DNA of 64,000 nt from Muribaculaceae bacterium (GCA_017473615.1 JAFUKL010000035.1:19443-83442), one strand, 5' to 3'. Shown: positions 27,604 to 37,781, counted from the first letter of the stretch. Program-made: numbers and translations. Notes: a model not told the origin generated them from the letters alone.

Positions 27604-28997
27604 TAACAGACTATAAATCAATATATTTTGTAGGCGCCGGAGGTATTGGCATGGCTGCATTGGAACGTTTTTTCCTATCAATCGGAAAGAAAGTTGCCGG
27701 TTATGACCGCACAGCAACCGAGCTTACACGTAATCTTGAAAAAGAAGGGGTGGAAATCGTTTACGATGAATGCGACGAACTCATTCCCGATTATTGCCGC
27801 AACCCGGAAACCACATTAGTGGTTTACACTCCGGCTATACCGGCAGAGCATAAAGGTTTTTGTTTCTTTAAGAACAATGGTTTCACGATAATGAAACGCG
27901 CCCAAGTATTAGGATTGATTACTGCCGGCTCCAAAGGACTGTGTTTCGCCGGCACTCACGGCAAAACCACCACATCAAGCATGGCAGGACACATCCTGCA
28001 CAACTCACCCATCGGTTGCAACGCATTCTTGGGAGGGGTATTAAAACCATATAATAATAATCTGCTGCTTTCGCCCGGAACCGAATATTCGGTCATCGAG
28101 GCAGATGAATTCGATCGCTCATTCCATTGGCTGAAACCGTATATTGCAGTTATCACAGCCACCGACCCCGATCATCTTGACATTTACGGTACAGAGGAGG
28201 CTTATCTTGAAAGTTTTGCACACTTTACCGAACTGATAAGAAATGACGGCTTTTTGATTGTTCATGAAGGATTAAAACTGAAACCTCGTCCTTCAGACGG
28301 AGTAAAAACATTCACTTACTCCCGCAATGAGGGTGATTTTCATGCCGAAAACATACGCATAGGCAACGGGGACATCGTTTTCGATTTCGTTTATCCCGAT
28401 GGCAGAATAAACGATGTAAAATTAGGCGTTCCCATAGATATAAATATCGATAATGCCATTGCAGCTATAGCCGCATGCAAACTTATAGGAACGACAGACA
28501 TTGATATTAAAAACGGCATTGCCACATTTAAAGGGGCAAAACGTCGTTTCGATTTCTGGATTAAAGAATCAGGTCTTCCGGTAGTTATCGATGACTATGC
28601 TCACCATCCCGATGAACTTAGAGCAAGCATTAAAAGTATCAAAGCACTATACCCCGAGCGCAAACTGAGTGTGATATTCCAACCGCACCTGTTTTCTCGC
28701 ACACGCGATTTTGCTCCGGAATTTGCCGATGCATTGTCATACGCCGATGAAGTATGGCTCACCGAAATATATCCGGCACGAGAACTTCCCATTCCGGGTA
28801 TAACATCGGAAATAATTCTAAAGGATATAAAATGCGCAAATAAAAGCATTTGCGAAAAAAAATACTTGATAGAGAAAATAAAAAATCATAACTTTGATGT
28901 TTTATTAACCGTTGGAGCCGGTGATATTTGTGACTATTTGCCGGAAATCTGCAACATAATAAGGAGTAATGCTGAAGAAAATTCTGACATATCTTAA
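27600..28997 (+). CDS. murC: UDP-MurNAc:L-alanine ligase MurC
   Basis: A 465-residue Mur ligase, first of the peptide-adding enzymes. It begins with YFVGAGGIGMAALERFF, has the P-loop CFAGTHGKTTTSSMAGH, then IEADEFDRSF and VIDDYAHHPDELRAS. No ddl gene follows it, unlike the E. coli cluster. Its end overlaps ftsQ by 29 bases, so the pair is tightly coupled. Confidence 0.96.
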   Translation: MITDYKSIYFVGAGGIGMAALERFFLSIGKKVAGYDRTATELTRNLEKEGVEIVYDECDELIPDYCRNPETTLVVYTPAIPAEHKGFCFFKNNGFTIMKRAQVLGLITAGSKGLCFAGTHGKTTTSSMAGHILHNSPIGCNAFLGGVLKPYNNNLLLSPGTEYSVIEADEFDRSFHWLKPYIAVITATDPDHLDIYGTEEAYLESFAHFTELIRNDGFLIVHEGLKLKPRPSDGVKTFTYSRNEGDFHAENIRIGNGDIVFDFVYPDGRINDVKLGVPIDINIDNAIAAIAACKLIGTTDIDIKNGIATFKGAKRRFDFWIKESGLPVVIDDYAHHPDELRASIKSIKALYPERKLSVIFQPHLFSRTRDFAPEFADALSYADEVWLTEIYPARELPIPGITSEIILKDIKCANKSICEKKYLIEKIKNHNFDVLLTVGAGDICDYLPEICNIIRSNAEENSDIS

Positions 28998-29982
28998 ATA
29001 CACCGGGCTTATACTCGCTATAGGTCTGTTCGTTTTCGGTATTATTTGGGCGGATATTCAGTTGTCGGGCAGTAAATGTAAGGCTGTCACAATCGATATC
29101 GTCAATACCGACAGTGTATCCTTTGTCACAGAAGGCAGCATCATAAACATGCTGAATAATTCGGGATTACATCCCGAAGGCAAATACGTTTCTCTCATCA
29201 GCACCGATAAAATAGAGGAAATGTTGAACAGCTCGGAATATATCGAAAACGCCGAATGCGTATTGATGCCCAACAACGTAATTCACCTCACAGTCACACA
29301 GCTTATACCGATTTTGCGCGTGTTTGACGAGGAAGAGACGTATTACCTCAACAAGGACGGCAAGCACATGAACGCATCAAGTCGCTTTCATGCCGAAGTT
29401 CCCATCGTAAGCGGAAAGTTCAACAAGCACGCCGATGCCTTAATGGTTCGCCCCATAGCAGAATACGTAATGAACGACAAGGATTTGAACGATTTAGTCA
29501 CAATGTATTCGGTAAGAGATTCCGGCAACATATTCATTGTGCCATGTATCTATGGACACGTGATAAACTTCGGCGACAACAGGAACATCGAAAACAAGTT
29601 TAATAAATTGAAGAAATTCTACCGTGAAGTAATGCCGGTAAAAGGTTGGCTTACCTATGACACAATAACACTGAAATGGAATTACCAAGTCGTAGCGAAC
29701 CGCCGTACAAAAAAGATTAAGCAAGAAATTATCTATAATCCGGAAGAAGAGGAAGTTGCGCCACCTGTTGAATCCATCATAATTCAAGGTATCAACGACC
29801 CCGCCACATTGGATAAAGAGGGCAAAGATATACCGATTTCTACAAAGATTGACACAACGGTAATGAAGAAAACGAGTGGAGAGAAACCTAAAGATTCCGT
29901 TCCGCAAACCCAAGAAACAAAACATCAAGTCCGAAACGCAAAAACAAAAGTGGCAAACGCTTTCGGCAAAAACAACAACTGA
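28969..29982 (+). CDS. ftsQ: Cell division protein FtsQ
   Basis: A 337-residue bitopic protein. One membrane segment (residues ~10-30, YTGLILAIGLFVFGIIWA) is followed by a POTRA-type region (SEYIENAECVLMPNNVIHLTV) and the FtsQ beta domain (YYLNKDGKHMNAS, VPIVSG). The last ~70 residues are polar and probably disordered. In the family it links the early ring to the FtsL/FtsB and FtsW-FtsI complexes. It starts inside murC. Confidence 0.9.
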   Translation: MLKKILTYLKYTGLILAIGLFVFGIIWADIQLSGSKCKAVTIDIVNTDSVSFVTEGSIINMLNNSGLHPEGKYVSLISTDKIEEMLNSSEYIENAECVLMPNNVIHLTVTQLIPILRVFDEEETYYLNKDGKHMNASSRFHAEVPIVSGKFNKHADALMVRPIAEYVMNDKDLNDLVTMYSVRDSGNIFIVPCIYGHVINFGDNRNIENKFNKLKKFYREVMPVKGWLTYDTITLKWNYQVVANRRTKKIKQEIIYNPEEEEVAPPVESIIIQGINDPATLDKEGKDIPISTKIDTTVMKKTSGEKPKDSVPQTQETKHQVRNAKTKVANAFGKNNN

Positions 29983-30025
29983 GAATTTCAATAAGACTTA
30001 AGACGTAAACGCTTATCATCATTAT

Positions 30026-31345
30026 ATGGAGAAAAAACAATACATAGCCGCACTTGAAATAGGCAGCTCAAAGATTTCCGGAGTTATCGCACTGAAAGAA
30101 TATCCCGAAGGGAATATTTCAATTCTTGCCGTGGAAGAAGTACCTACAAGCGAAAGCGTAAGATACGGATGCATAAAAAATGTAGAAGAGGCAAAACATT
30201 GTATTGCCGAAGTACTTCATAGGCTTGAAAACCGCATGAACGGAGCCAAGATTAACAGCATTTACATGAATCTGGCAGGACGTTCCATCAGAAACGTAAC
30301 CACACAGGTTAACCGCCATCTCGACGTAGAGACAGCCATCACACAGGAAACCATTAACTCTCTGCTGCAAGAAGGGCGACAGGTATCCATGAAAGGATTT
30401 GATGTATTAGATGTCGTACCACGCCGTTTCATGGTTGACAATGTCGAAGTAAAAAAACCGGTAGGTACTTTCGGTTCCGACATTTCTGCTACACTGAACA
30501 CCATAGTAGGAAAATCGATAATCAAGACCAACCTGCACAGAGTAATCGACCCTAACATAAAAGTGAATGACATTATCATTACGCCGCTTGCCGTGGGAAA
30601 CAGTATATTATCCTTTGATGAACGGCAATTAGGGTGTATGCTTATCGATTTCGGAGCAGAAACCACCACTATATCCATATATAAGAATGATGCCTTGATT
30701 TATCTTGCCACACTGCCGCTCGGCGGACGCAACATAACACGCGACATCATGAGCCTCAACCTATTGGAAGACAAAGCTGAAGAATTAAAACTCTCTATCG
30801 GCAACGCAATGGCAAATGACAATGCAAGCAATTCGATACAGGTGGAAGGCATTACCGTTGCCGATGTATCAAAGTACGTCGTAGCCCGCAGCGGCGAAAT
30901 AGCGGCTAATATAAACGAACAACTGAATTATGCCGAAATCAAAGCTGACGAACTTGGCTCAGGCATCGTGCTTATAGGCGGGGGTTCACACTTGAACGGT
31001 TTCATAGAACTACTCGAAAAAACCACAAAATTGAAAGTGCGACGAGGCGGCTATCCTTCACATGTAAACATCCTTGACACCAAAGCGCAAAACAGCAACA
31101 GCTACATTCAAGCTGTATCAATTGCCGTGCAAGCAGCCGAAAGCATAGCTCCCGACAGTAATTGTCTCACTCAAATCGAGAAAAAAGCAGAGCCTGTTCA
31201 ATCTACAACCAAACCCGCTCTTGAAGTATCCACCGAAGACACCGAAAAGAAGAAAGAGAAAACCAAAGGAAAATTAAGCAAGCTGCTCACCGGTTTCAAA
31301 AATATTTTCCAAGAGGGTGAAGATGACGGCGACGACAATTACTAA
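30026..31345 (+). CDS. ftsA: Cell division protein FtsA
   Basis: A 439-residue actin-like ATPase that anchors FtsZ to the membrane. It begins AALEIGSSKISGVIALKE, a phosphate-1 motif, and contains the second phosphate motif MLIDFGAETTTISIYK, the adenosine motif GIVLIGGGSHLNGF and an SHS2-type insertion. The C-terminus ends in a basic amphipathic stretch (KLSKLLTGFKNIF) followed by acidic residues, which probably serves as the membrane-targeting helix. Confidence 0.95.
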   Translation: MEKKQYIAALEIGSSKISGVIALKEYPEGNISILAVEEVPTSESVRYGCIKNVEEAKHCIAEVLHRLENRMNGAKINSIYMNLAGRSIRNVTTQVNRHLDVETAITQETINSLLQEGRQVSMKGFDVLDVVPRRFMVDNVEVKKPVGTFGSDISATLNTIVGKSIIKTNLHRVIDPNIKVNDIIITPLAVGNSILSFDERQLGCMLIDFGAETTTISIYKNDALIYLATLPLGGRNITRDIMSLNLLEDKAEELKLSIGNAMANDNASNSIQVEGITVADVSKYVVARSGEIAANINEQLNYAEIKADELGSGIVLIGGGSHLNGFIELLEKTTKLKVRRGGYPSHVNILDTKAQNSNSYIQAVSIAVQAAESIAPDSNCLTQIEKKAEPVQSTTKPALEVSTEDTEKKKEKTKGKLSKLLTGFKNIFQEGEDDGDDNY

Positions 31346-31417
31346 CCAATAACTGCTTACGCATAAAAAATTAAAAAATGTTACCAAATAAATTCACGAT
31401 ATAATCATATTTCTATG

Positions 31418-31425
31418 TACTTTTG
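31418..31425 (+). promoter_or_regulatory. Candidate -7 box of an ftsZ promoter
   Basis: TACTTTTG matches TAnnTTTG and lies in the 153-base ftsA-ftsZ gap, about 75 bases before the ftsZ start. No good -33 element is visible. It suggests an internal promoter that boosts ftsZ over the rest of the cluster. Confidence 0.4.
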
Positions 31426-31498
31426 CAAAAAGTTTGACTTCGTGGGCTTTTAGGTGACATATAACACGAAATTCCAATAACATCATAGATAAGCTGAT

Positions 31499-32860
31499 AT
31501 GCCAAACGAAAATCAAGGCTATAACACGCCTGACAACATAACAAGCGACCCGGGATTTGTCTCTGATATGGAGCTGAAGAAAATCATCAAGGTGATTGGC
31601 GTGGGAGGTGGTGGAAACAACGCTATCAACCACATGTATAAGCAAAATATCAAAGGTGTATCCTTTGTCGTGTGCAATACCGACCTACAGGCTCTGCGTG
31701 CATCGGATGTTCCAACAAAAGTTCTTATCGGGCCAAACACAACCAAAGGTCTGGGAGCTGGCAACATCCCTGATGTGGCACGCCAAGCCGCTGAAGAAAG
31801 TGCCGATGAGATAGCACGCCTATTTGACGATGATACCAGAATGGTTTTCATCACAGCCGGCATGGGTGGCGGTACCGGTACCGGAGCTGCTCCTGTAGTG
31901 GCAAAAATAGCAAAAGAGCATAAAGTTCTAACCATAGGTATTGTAACCATTCCATTCCTGTTTGAAGGAGAAAAGAAAATCCTCAAGGCTTTAAACGGAG
32001 CCGAAGAAATGAGCAAGCACGTTGATGCTCTTTTGATTATCAATAACGAGCGACTTACCGAGATATACAGCGACTGCGATTTCCTTAACGCATTCGGCAA
32101 AGCAGATGATACATTGTCGACAGCGGCACGCAGTATCTCGGAACTTATCACTTGCGAAGGACGTATCAATCTTGATTTCAACGATGTCAAAACCACTCTT
32201 GAAAACGGTGGGGTGGCAATAATAAGTTCCGGATACGGAGAAGGTGAGCGACGCATGACTAAAGCCATCGAGGACGCACTCAACTCTCCTCTGTTGAAAA
32301 ACCGTGATGTTTACGGCTCTAAGCGTATCCTTGTGAACATATATTTCTCACGCGAGGCAAAGACACGGTTTGTAATGAGCGAAGTAGACGAGATGCGCGA
32401 GTTCATGTGCAATTTCGCACCTGAGGTAGACGTCATTTGGGGTGTTGCATTTGATGAAACACTCGGAGAACAAGTGAAAGTCACTATTCTTGCTTCCGGT
32501 TTCAACGTTACCTTGACCGATGAAGTTTCCAAGAAAAAGGAAACTCCGGGTAAACATGTATTTGTCGAGCCAAGTCCGGAAGACAACACAAAACGCCTTA
32601 TGGACGAATACGGACAGGATAAAATCATGGCACAGGCACAGGAAAAAGCTAAAGCCCGCTACATGGTACTTACTCTCGACGAATTCGACAACGATGAAGT
32701 AGTGGACATGATTGAACGAACTCCAACTTTCGGACGCGATCAGAAGTTCCGCGAAACGGTGAGAAACGTAATTAACAGCGCACAGGAGACAAGTAATATC
32801 CCTCCGGCTATTCCTCCTGTGAACAAAAGCAGCCAGAGTACCATTTCTTTTGTGGAATAA
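31499..32860 (+). CDS. ftsZ: Cell division GTPase FtsZ
   Basis: A 453-residue tubulin-like GTPase that forms the division ring. It shows IGVGGGGNNAINHMY, the tubulin signature GMGGGTGTGAAPVVAK, and the synergy-loop NLDFNDVKT region. The C-terminal linker (~residues 330-440) is longer than in E. coli. The last residues (SSQSTISFVE) take the place of the conserved C-terminal peptide but do not match its usual form closely. Confidence 0.97.
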   Translation: MPNENQGYNTPDNITSDPGFVSDMELKKIIKVIGVGGGGNNAINHMYKQNIKGVSFVVCNTDLQALRASDVPTKVLIGPNTTKGLGAGNIPDVARQAAEESADEIARLFDDDTRMVFITAGMGGGTGTGAAPVVAKIAKEHKVLTIGIVTIPFLFEGEKKILKALNGAEEMSKHVDALLIINNERLTEIYSDCDFLNAFGKADDTLSTAARSISELITCEGRINLDFNDVKTTLENGGVAIISSGYGEGERRMTKAIEDALNSPLLKNRDVYGSKRILVNIYFSREAKTRFVMSEVDEMREFMCNFAPEVDVIWGVAFDETLGEQVKVTILASGFNVTLTDEVSKKKETPGKHVFVEPSPEDNTKRLMDEYGQDKIMAQAQEKAKARYMVLTLDEFDNDEVVDMIERTPTFGRDQKFRETVRNVINSAQETSNIPPAIPPVNKSSQSTISFVE

Positions 32861-32910
32861 CAAACTGACAAAAACAACAAAAAACATATTTATTTAGGAG
32901 ATAAAAGACT

Positions 32911-33363
32911 ATGGATTTATTTGAAACAGTGAACGGAGACATCAAAAAAGCGATGCTCGCTCGTGACCACGCTCGTTTAGAGACTTTGCGCGGAATTAAG
33001 AAAGAATTTCTTGAGGCAAAAACCGCTAAAGGTTCGGATGGCACTCTATCCGATGATACTGCTCTAAAAATTCTTGCAAAAATGGTAAAGCAACGCAAGG
33101 AAACAGCCGAAATCTATTTGTCGCAATCTCGACAGGATCTTGCCGATACGGAATTGAACGAAGCAGCCATTATTGAAGAATACCTCCCAAAACAGCTTAG
33201 CGAAGAGGAGCTAACGGCTGCGCTTAAGGAAATCATTGCGCAAACCGGTGCCACTTCAGCCAAGGACATGGGCAAAGTAATGGGAGTTGCATCAAAACAA
33301 CTTTCAGGTAAAGCCGAAGGACGTGCAATATCCGCAAAAGTAAAAGAATTGCTTAATAACTAA
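32911..33363 (+). CDS. GatB/YqeY domain-containing protein
   Basis: A 150-residue YqeY-type protein (LETLRGIKKEFLEAKTAKG, EIYLSQSRQDLADTE, IEEYLPKQLSEEEL, then TSAKDMGKVMGVASKQLSGK). The domain is also found at the C-terminus of GatB and is thought to bind tRNA. It has an unusually clear ribosome binding site for this genome (AGGAG at 32896-32900). It commonly follows ftsZ in Bacteroidetes. Confidence 0.93.
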   Translation: MDLFETVNGDIKKAMLARDHARLETLRGIKKEFLEAKTAKGSDGTLSDDTALKILAKMVKQRKETAEIYLSQSRQDLADTELNEAAIIEEYLPKQLSEEELTAALKEIIAQTGATSAKDMGKVMGVASKQLSGKAEGRAISAKVKELLNN

Positions 33364-33384
33364 CAGTAAATTATATAAGAAATT

Positions 33385-34656
33385 ATGCTGACATTAGCTG
33401 TAATAAAAGAAAATCCGGAAGCGGTTATCGAACGTCTTGCCATCAAGAACTTCGATGCCCGTACTCAAATAGAGCGTATTATAGAACTCGACAAAGTGCG
33501 CCGCAACCGCCAACAAGCACGCGACAATCAAGCGTCGGAACTTAACAAAATGGCTGCTGCTATCGGTGCATTGATGAAACAAGGTAAAAAGGACGAAGCT
33601 GAAGAAGCAAAAGCCAAAGTAGCTGAACTTAAAGAGAGCAACAAAGCCATAGATGAAGAGCTTAAAGCAGCCGAAGATGAAATAACCGGTATCCTTCTAT
33701 CTATTCCAAACACTCCTTGCGATATGGTTCCTCACGGAACAAGTGCAGAAGATAACGTTGTGGAAAAAGAAGGCGGACCGATGCCCGAGCTTGGTGAGGA
33801 TGCTCTTCCACACTGGGACTTGGCAAAAAAATACAACATCATCGATTTTGATCTTGGTGTGAAAATAACAGGTGCCGGTTTCCCTGTTTATATCGGAAAG
33901 GGTGCGAGACTTCAACGAGCTCTTATCCAATTCTTCCTTGACGAAGCAGGCAAAGCCGGGTATCTGGAAGTGCAACCTCCATACGTTGTAAACGAAGCAT
34001 CAGGATACGGAACAGGACAATTACCCGACAAAGAAGGACAGATGTACCATTGCGGTCTCGACAATCTGTATCTCATCCCAACAGCAGAAGTTCCTGTAAC
34101 CAACATCTATCGCGATGTAATTTTCGATCAAAAGGATCTTCCTAAGAAGAATTGCGCTTACTCAGCTTGTTTCCGCCGTGAAGCAGGGTCATACGGTAAA
34201 GACGTGCGCGGTCTCAACCGTTTGCATCAATTCGACAAAGTGGAAATCGTACGTATCGAAAAACCGGAATGCTCATACGCAGCACTTGAAGAAATGAAAG
34301 ACCATGTGCAGGGATTGCTTGAAAAACTTGAATTACCTTGGCACATTCTACGCCTATGCGGTGGCGACATGAGCTTTACCTCTGCTATAACTTTCGACTT
34401 TGAAGTATGGTCGGGCGCGCAGAAACGTTGGCTGGAAGTAAGCTCCGTATCTAATTTCGAAAGCTATCAGGCAAACCGACTGAAATGCCGTTATCGCGGT
34501 GACGACAAGAAGACGGTACTATGCCACACACTGAACGGCTCGGCTCTTGCACTACCGCGCATTATGGCTGCACTGCTCGAAAACAATCAATCTCCGGAAG
34601 GCATACGCATTCCTAAAGTTTTACAAAAATATACCGGTTTTGACATAATCGACTGA
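33385..34656 (+). CDS. serS: Seryl-tRNA synthetase
   Basis: A 423-residue class II synthetase. The N-terminal long antiparallel coiled coil (residues ~30-110, rich in Lys, Glu and Ala) binds the tRNA variable arm. Catalytic motif 2 is ACFRREAGSYGKDVRG and motif 3 is TLNGSALALPRIMAALLEN. LIPTAEVPVTN is the serine-pocket segment. It follows the YqeY-domain gene by 21 bases and ends at a terminator. Confidence 0.97.
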   Translation: MLTLAVIKENPEAVIERLAIKNFDARTQIERIIELDKVRRNRQQARDNQASELNKMAAAIGALMKQGKKDEAEEAKAKVAELKESNKAIDEELKAAEDEITGILLSIPNTPCDMVPHGTSAEDNVVEKEGGPMPELGEDALPHWDLAKKYNIIDFDLGVKITGAGFPVYIGKGARLQRALIQFFLDEAGKAGYLEVQPPYVVNEASGYGTGQLPDKEGQMYHCGLDNLYLIPTAEVPVTNIYRDVIFDQKDLPKKNCAYSACFRREAGSYGKDVRGLNRLHQFDKVEIVRIEKPECSYAALEEMKDHVQGLLEKLELPWHILRLCGGDMSFTSAITFDFEVWSGAQKRWLEVSSVSNFESYQANRLKCRYRGDDKKTVLCHTLNGSALALPRIMAALLENNQSPEGIRIPKVLQKYTGFDIID

Positions 34657-34692
34657 TAGATTATCCTATAACCGAAGAACATATATCAAAAT

Positions 34693-34737
34693 CTAAAGGA
34701 GCTGAGCCAAAAATCAATTTTGACACAGCTCCTTTAG
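34693..34737. terminator. Terminator between convergent genes
   Basis: Arms CTAAAGGAGCTG (34693-34704) and CAGCTCCTTTAG (34726-34737) pair perfectly; further pairs extend into the loop. It lies between serS (plus) and the DUF115-like gene (minus). The flanking T runs are weak in both directions, so direction is not certain. Confidence 0.7.
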
Positions 34738-34769
34738 GTTTGTAAAAATTAACAAGATGCAAATATATA

Positions 34770-35627
34770 TTACAGCATCTTTCGAGGAAAGGCATCAATA
34801 AAGCTTCCCGGAGTAATATTTATGACATCTATTCCTTTAGTTCCCGCATACCGGGCTATAATATGATATGTGCGGAAAGCAATACACATACTTTCAAGCA
34901 CCTCATGAAGCTTGATTTTCATGTAATCTACTCGGATACGTTCCTCTTCGGTTTTTGCCTCCTTATAGAAATGCGGTTGAATAGAAACCACCCTGTTATC
35001 ATCATCTACAGAAATGGTTTTCAGCCATGAATGATCGGCTCCCGCCAAATAAATTGTCTTATAACGCATTGCTATGGCTTGAATAATGGACGGTATCAAT
35101 ACATTTCGAGGACGCGGCATACCCAATCGCATGTCATAGACCATGTTCTCAAACCATTGCAATCCTTCTACAGGAGTCATATTATAAGTACTTATAGTTA
35201 TATTACGGTTCTCAATTAATTTATCGTACCATTCTCCCTTGCGCTTAACATTTACAGGAATAAACAATGTCATCTTCCAATTCACCTTTTCTGCAAAATT
35301 CCTCCATAATGATTTCACATTGTCCAGCTCCATACGGTTAAAGAAAACCGGGTCGGTAAGCATATAAAAGGCAGGTTTCAATTCTTCAAAGATAGAAGTA
35401 TTGGCAGCAAAATTCACTGCCATGAGATGTCGGTCTTTTAAGAAACCGGCATGTTGTTCCATCGTCACATTGAGCGAGGGACCGTTACCTAAAATTACGA
35501 TTTCATCATCCCCGGCAGCCATAGGCGGACGATTGCAAGGACGAGATTTTAGCATTATCTTGAACAAACTCAGAATCGTTTGCCATGATTGCGACAGCAA
35601 AGTTTGTAAATCGGTCATAACACACAT
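34770..35627 (-). CDS. DUF115/MptE-like domain protein
   Basis: A ~285-residue protein; ATGs at 35627 and 35618 are both possible starts. VILGNGPSLN (near residue 45) is the nucleotide- or sugar-binding loop typical of DUF115 proteins, and LAGADHSWL is a second conserved block. DUF115 proteins include 6-hydroxymethylpterin pyrophosphokinases and glycan-modifying enzymes. Its Bacteroidetes relatives often accompany surface polysaccharide genes, and a Wzi-like gene is divergently transcribed next door. Function is not assigned. Confidence 0.75.
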   Translation of the reverse strand: MCVMTDLQTLLSQSWQTILSLFKIMLKSRPCNRPPMAAGDDEIVILGNGPSLNVTMEQHAGFLKDRHLMAVNFAANTSIFEELKPAFYMLTDPVFFNRMELDNVKSLWRNFAEKVNWKMTLFIPVNVKRKGEWYDKLIENRNITISTYNMTPVEGLQWFENMVYDMRLGMPRPRNVLIPSIIQAIAMRYKTIYLAGADHSWLKTISVDDDNRVVSIQPHFYKEAKTEEERIRVDYMKIKLHEVLESMCIAFRTYHIIARYAGTKGIDVINITPGSFIDAFPRKML

Positions 35628-35648
35628 CAATTAAAGTACTATACAGCA

Positions 35649-35680
35649 CAAAGGTAAAATTTTTATCGGTTCTTCACAAT
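35649..35680 (-). promoter_or_regulatory. Promoter of the DUF115-like gene
   Basis: On the minus strand ATTG (35680-35677), a 20-base spacer and TACCTTTG (35656-35649). Confidence 0.6.
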
Positions 35681-35697
35681 ATTCAATGCCTATCGCC

Positions 35698-35728
35698 TTT
35701 CAATAATGGAAAAAAGTTGCTACTTTTG
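35698..35728 (+). promoter_or_regulatory. Promoter of the Wzi-like gene
   Basis: TTTC at 35698-35701, a 19-base spacer and TACTTTTG at 35721-35728. Divergent from the DUF115-like promoter. Confidence 0.55.
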
Positions 35729-35780
35729 GCAATAGGAATATTACCATAAAATCATCCTTTGATACAAAAAAACAGAAAAA

Positions 35781-37316
35781 ATGAATATAACAAGATTTCT
35801 ATCGGTTATCATATTCATCATTTCGCTTATAAAGCCTGCGTATGCCGAATACAATCTCGATTTCAAAGCCGAGACTATGAGTAACATGGGGGAAGGTGAT
35901 TTTGCACCGTTTCTTATGGCATCCAACAGTCACGGTATTATAACACAGCCTTTTTCCGCATTAGCCAAACTTGACATTCATCGCAAGCAAGAGCCGTCAA
36001 AACGTTTCAGTATCGGCTATGGTATAACCGTATTGGGTGGATATTCGTCTAAAATAAGTTATTCCATCTACGATTCAGCAAGTTCCATAATGATGAATCA
36101 CGATGAATCTCCATCCACAGCATGGATTCAGCAGCTATACTTTGACATCAAGTACCGTAGTCTTTTTATGTCATTGGGAGCAAAAGAGAGTGGTTCCAAA
36201 ATGCTTAACGATCGACTCAGTTCAGGGGATATGACATGGAGTGCAAACGCACGCCCAATGCCGGGAGTAAGAACCGGATTCATCAATCCACAAAGTATTC
36301 CGTTCACAAACGATTGGGTACAGATTTCAGGAGAAATAGGATATTTCAAGCAAACCGACGACAAGTGGTTGGAAAACCATTATAACTATCTGAATAACTT
36401 CATTACCACCGATTTATGGTTCAATTATAAATACTGCTATTTTCACACAAAGCCTTCTCAGCCATTTTCCATTACAATAGGAATGCAGGCAGCATGCCAA
36501 TTCGGCGGTAAAAAGCGAACGTACTTAAACGGCGATTTACAGGAAAGCGTTGACATGCATCCCGATTTAGGAACGTTCTTCAGGTCATTCATTCCCGGCT
36601 CCGGCGGAGGTAACAGCGGAGATCAAACCTACTACGAAGGGAATCATGTGGGTTCATGGGATATAATGGGACGCTATCGATTAAAAAACGGTTCAGAATT
36701 AAAAGCCTACTATCAATCGCCTTGGGAAGACGGCTCGGGAATAGGTATGATGAACGGATTTGACGGTTTATACGGTCTTGAATATAAGTCTTCTTGCGAA
36801 AACAATATAGTAACAGGAGCTGTTGTAGAATATTTGGATTTGACTAACCAAGGAGGACCCATACATTGGGCACCCGGCGATTTCCCCGGAACACCCATTG
36901 CCAATGAAGCCACCGGAGCCGATAACTATTATAACAATTATGCCTATAACGGTTATCAATATTACGGAATGTCGATAGGCTCACCGGTATTAAAATCACC
37001 ATTATATAATAAAGACGGATACATGGCTTTTACCGATACGCGCCTGCGCAGCATAAATGCCGGAATAGAAGGCAAGCCTTTCAAAAGCCTTGTTTACCGC
37101 GCAAAATTTTCATATACCGAATCCAAAGGCACTATATTCAAACCATATTCAAAAATACGCAGCAACATTTCATTCATGCTTGAATGTGTTTATTCGCTAC
37201 GCAACATACCCGGACTTGAATTGAAAGGGCTTATGGCTTTAGATAAAGGTGAGTTATACGGAGACAATGCCGGACTGCTTTTATCGGTTTCTTATCGCGG
37301 ATTGCTTAAATTATGA
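35781..37316 (+). CDS. Capsule assembly Wzi-like outer-membrane beta-barrel protein
   Basis: A 511-residue protein with a signal peptide (MNITRFLSVIIFIISLIKPA). Alternating aromatic and polar strands throughout (WIQQLYFDIKYRSLFMSLGA, DIMGRYRLKNGSELKAYYQ, YGLEYKSS) and a Gly-rich loop (GSGGGNSGDQ) fit a beta barrel. The start EYNLDFKAETMSNMGEGDF and the order of blocks resemble the Wzi family of Bacteroidetes, which attaches or organises capsule at the cell surface. A small lipoprotein gene follows after six bases. Confidence 0.78.
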   Translation: MNITRFLSVIIFIISLIKPAYAEYNLDFKAETMSNMGEGDFAPFLMASNSHGIITQPFSALAKLDIHRKQEPSKRFSIGYGITVLGGYSSKISYSIYDSASSIMMNHDESPSTAWIQQLYFDIKYRSLFMSLGAKESGSKMLNDRLSSGDMTWSANARPMPGVRTGFINPQSIPFTNDWVQISGEIGYFKQTDDKWLENHYNYLNNFITTDLWFNYKYCYFHTKPSQPFSITIGMQAACQFGGKKRTYLNGDLQESVDMHPDLGTFFRSFIPGSGGGNSGDQTYYEGNHVGSWDIMGRYRLKNGSELKAYYQSPWEDGSGIGMMNGFDGLYGLEYKSSCENNIVTGAVVEYLDLTNQGGPIHWAPGDFPGTPIANEATGADNYYNNYAYNGYQYYGMSIGSPVLKSPLYNKDGYMAFTDTRLRSINAGIEGKPFKSLVYRAKFSYTESKGTIFKPYSKIRSNISFMLECVYSLRNIPGLELKGLMALDKGELYGDNAGLLLSVSYRGLLKL

Positions 37317-37322
37317 TTACAA

Positions 37323-37751
37323 ATGAAAACAAGAATATTCATTACAGCGATTTTCCTAAGCATTATATCTCTATTCCCCTCATGTACACGCAACAATGGG
37401 GATATAGGAGAACTTTTCGGTTTATGGCAAGTAACATCCGTTACTATCGACGATAATGAGCATCCCGAATATGACGGTGTCCTTTATTTTGCCTTCCAGT
37501 CATCGGTATTTAGCCAAAGACTTGTAAATGAAGTAACACATGTCGATGATTACACATTCGCCTCATGGAAGTACCAAGGTGAAGATATTATCATAGACTT
37601 TTCCGACCCCGATTATCTTCCATTCGGATTCACAGGAATGCAGCAGGGCCAGAACTTGATTCATATTTCCGAGATTAAAGACGGCAACATGACTATGCAC
37701 TTCATAGATAACGAAGGTACAGAATATCGATACAGGCTAAAAAAATGGTAA
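37323..37751 (+). CDS. Small lipocalin-like lipoprotein
   Basis: A 142-residue protein with a lipoprotein signal (SIISLFPSC, lipid at the Cys). The rest is a compact beta-type domain starting GELFGLWQVTSVTIDD, the pattern of lipocalin-like domains of Bacteroidetes lipoproteins, and ending EYRYRLKKW. Co-transcribed with the Wzi-like gene. Ligand unknown. Confidence 0.75.
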   Translation: MKTRIFITAIFLSIISLFPSCTRNNGDIGELFGLWQVTSVTIDDNEHPEYDGVLYFAFQSSVFSQRLVNEVTHVDDYTFASWKYQGEDIIIDFSDPDYLPFGFTGMQQGQNLIHISEIKDGNMTMHFIDNEGTEYRYRLKKW

Positions 37752-37781
37752 TTGACGGAAACACGAAGAACGTGTACAAAC

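Noticed and set aside
31519-32283. 254-residue open frame antisense to ftsZ
   Set aside because: Low-complexity Ser/Leu/Arg composition expected from the reverse frame of a strongly coding gene.
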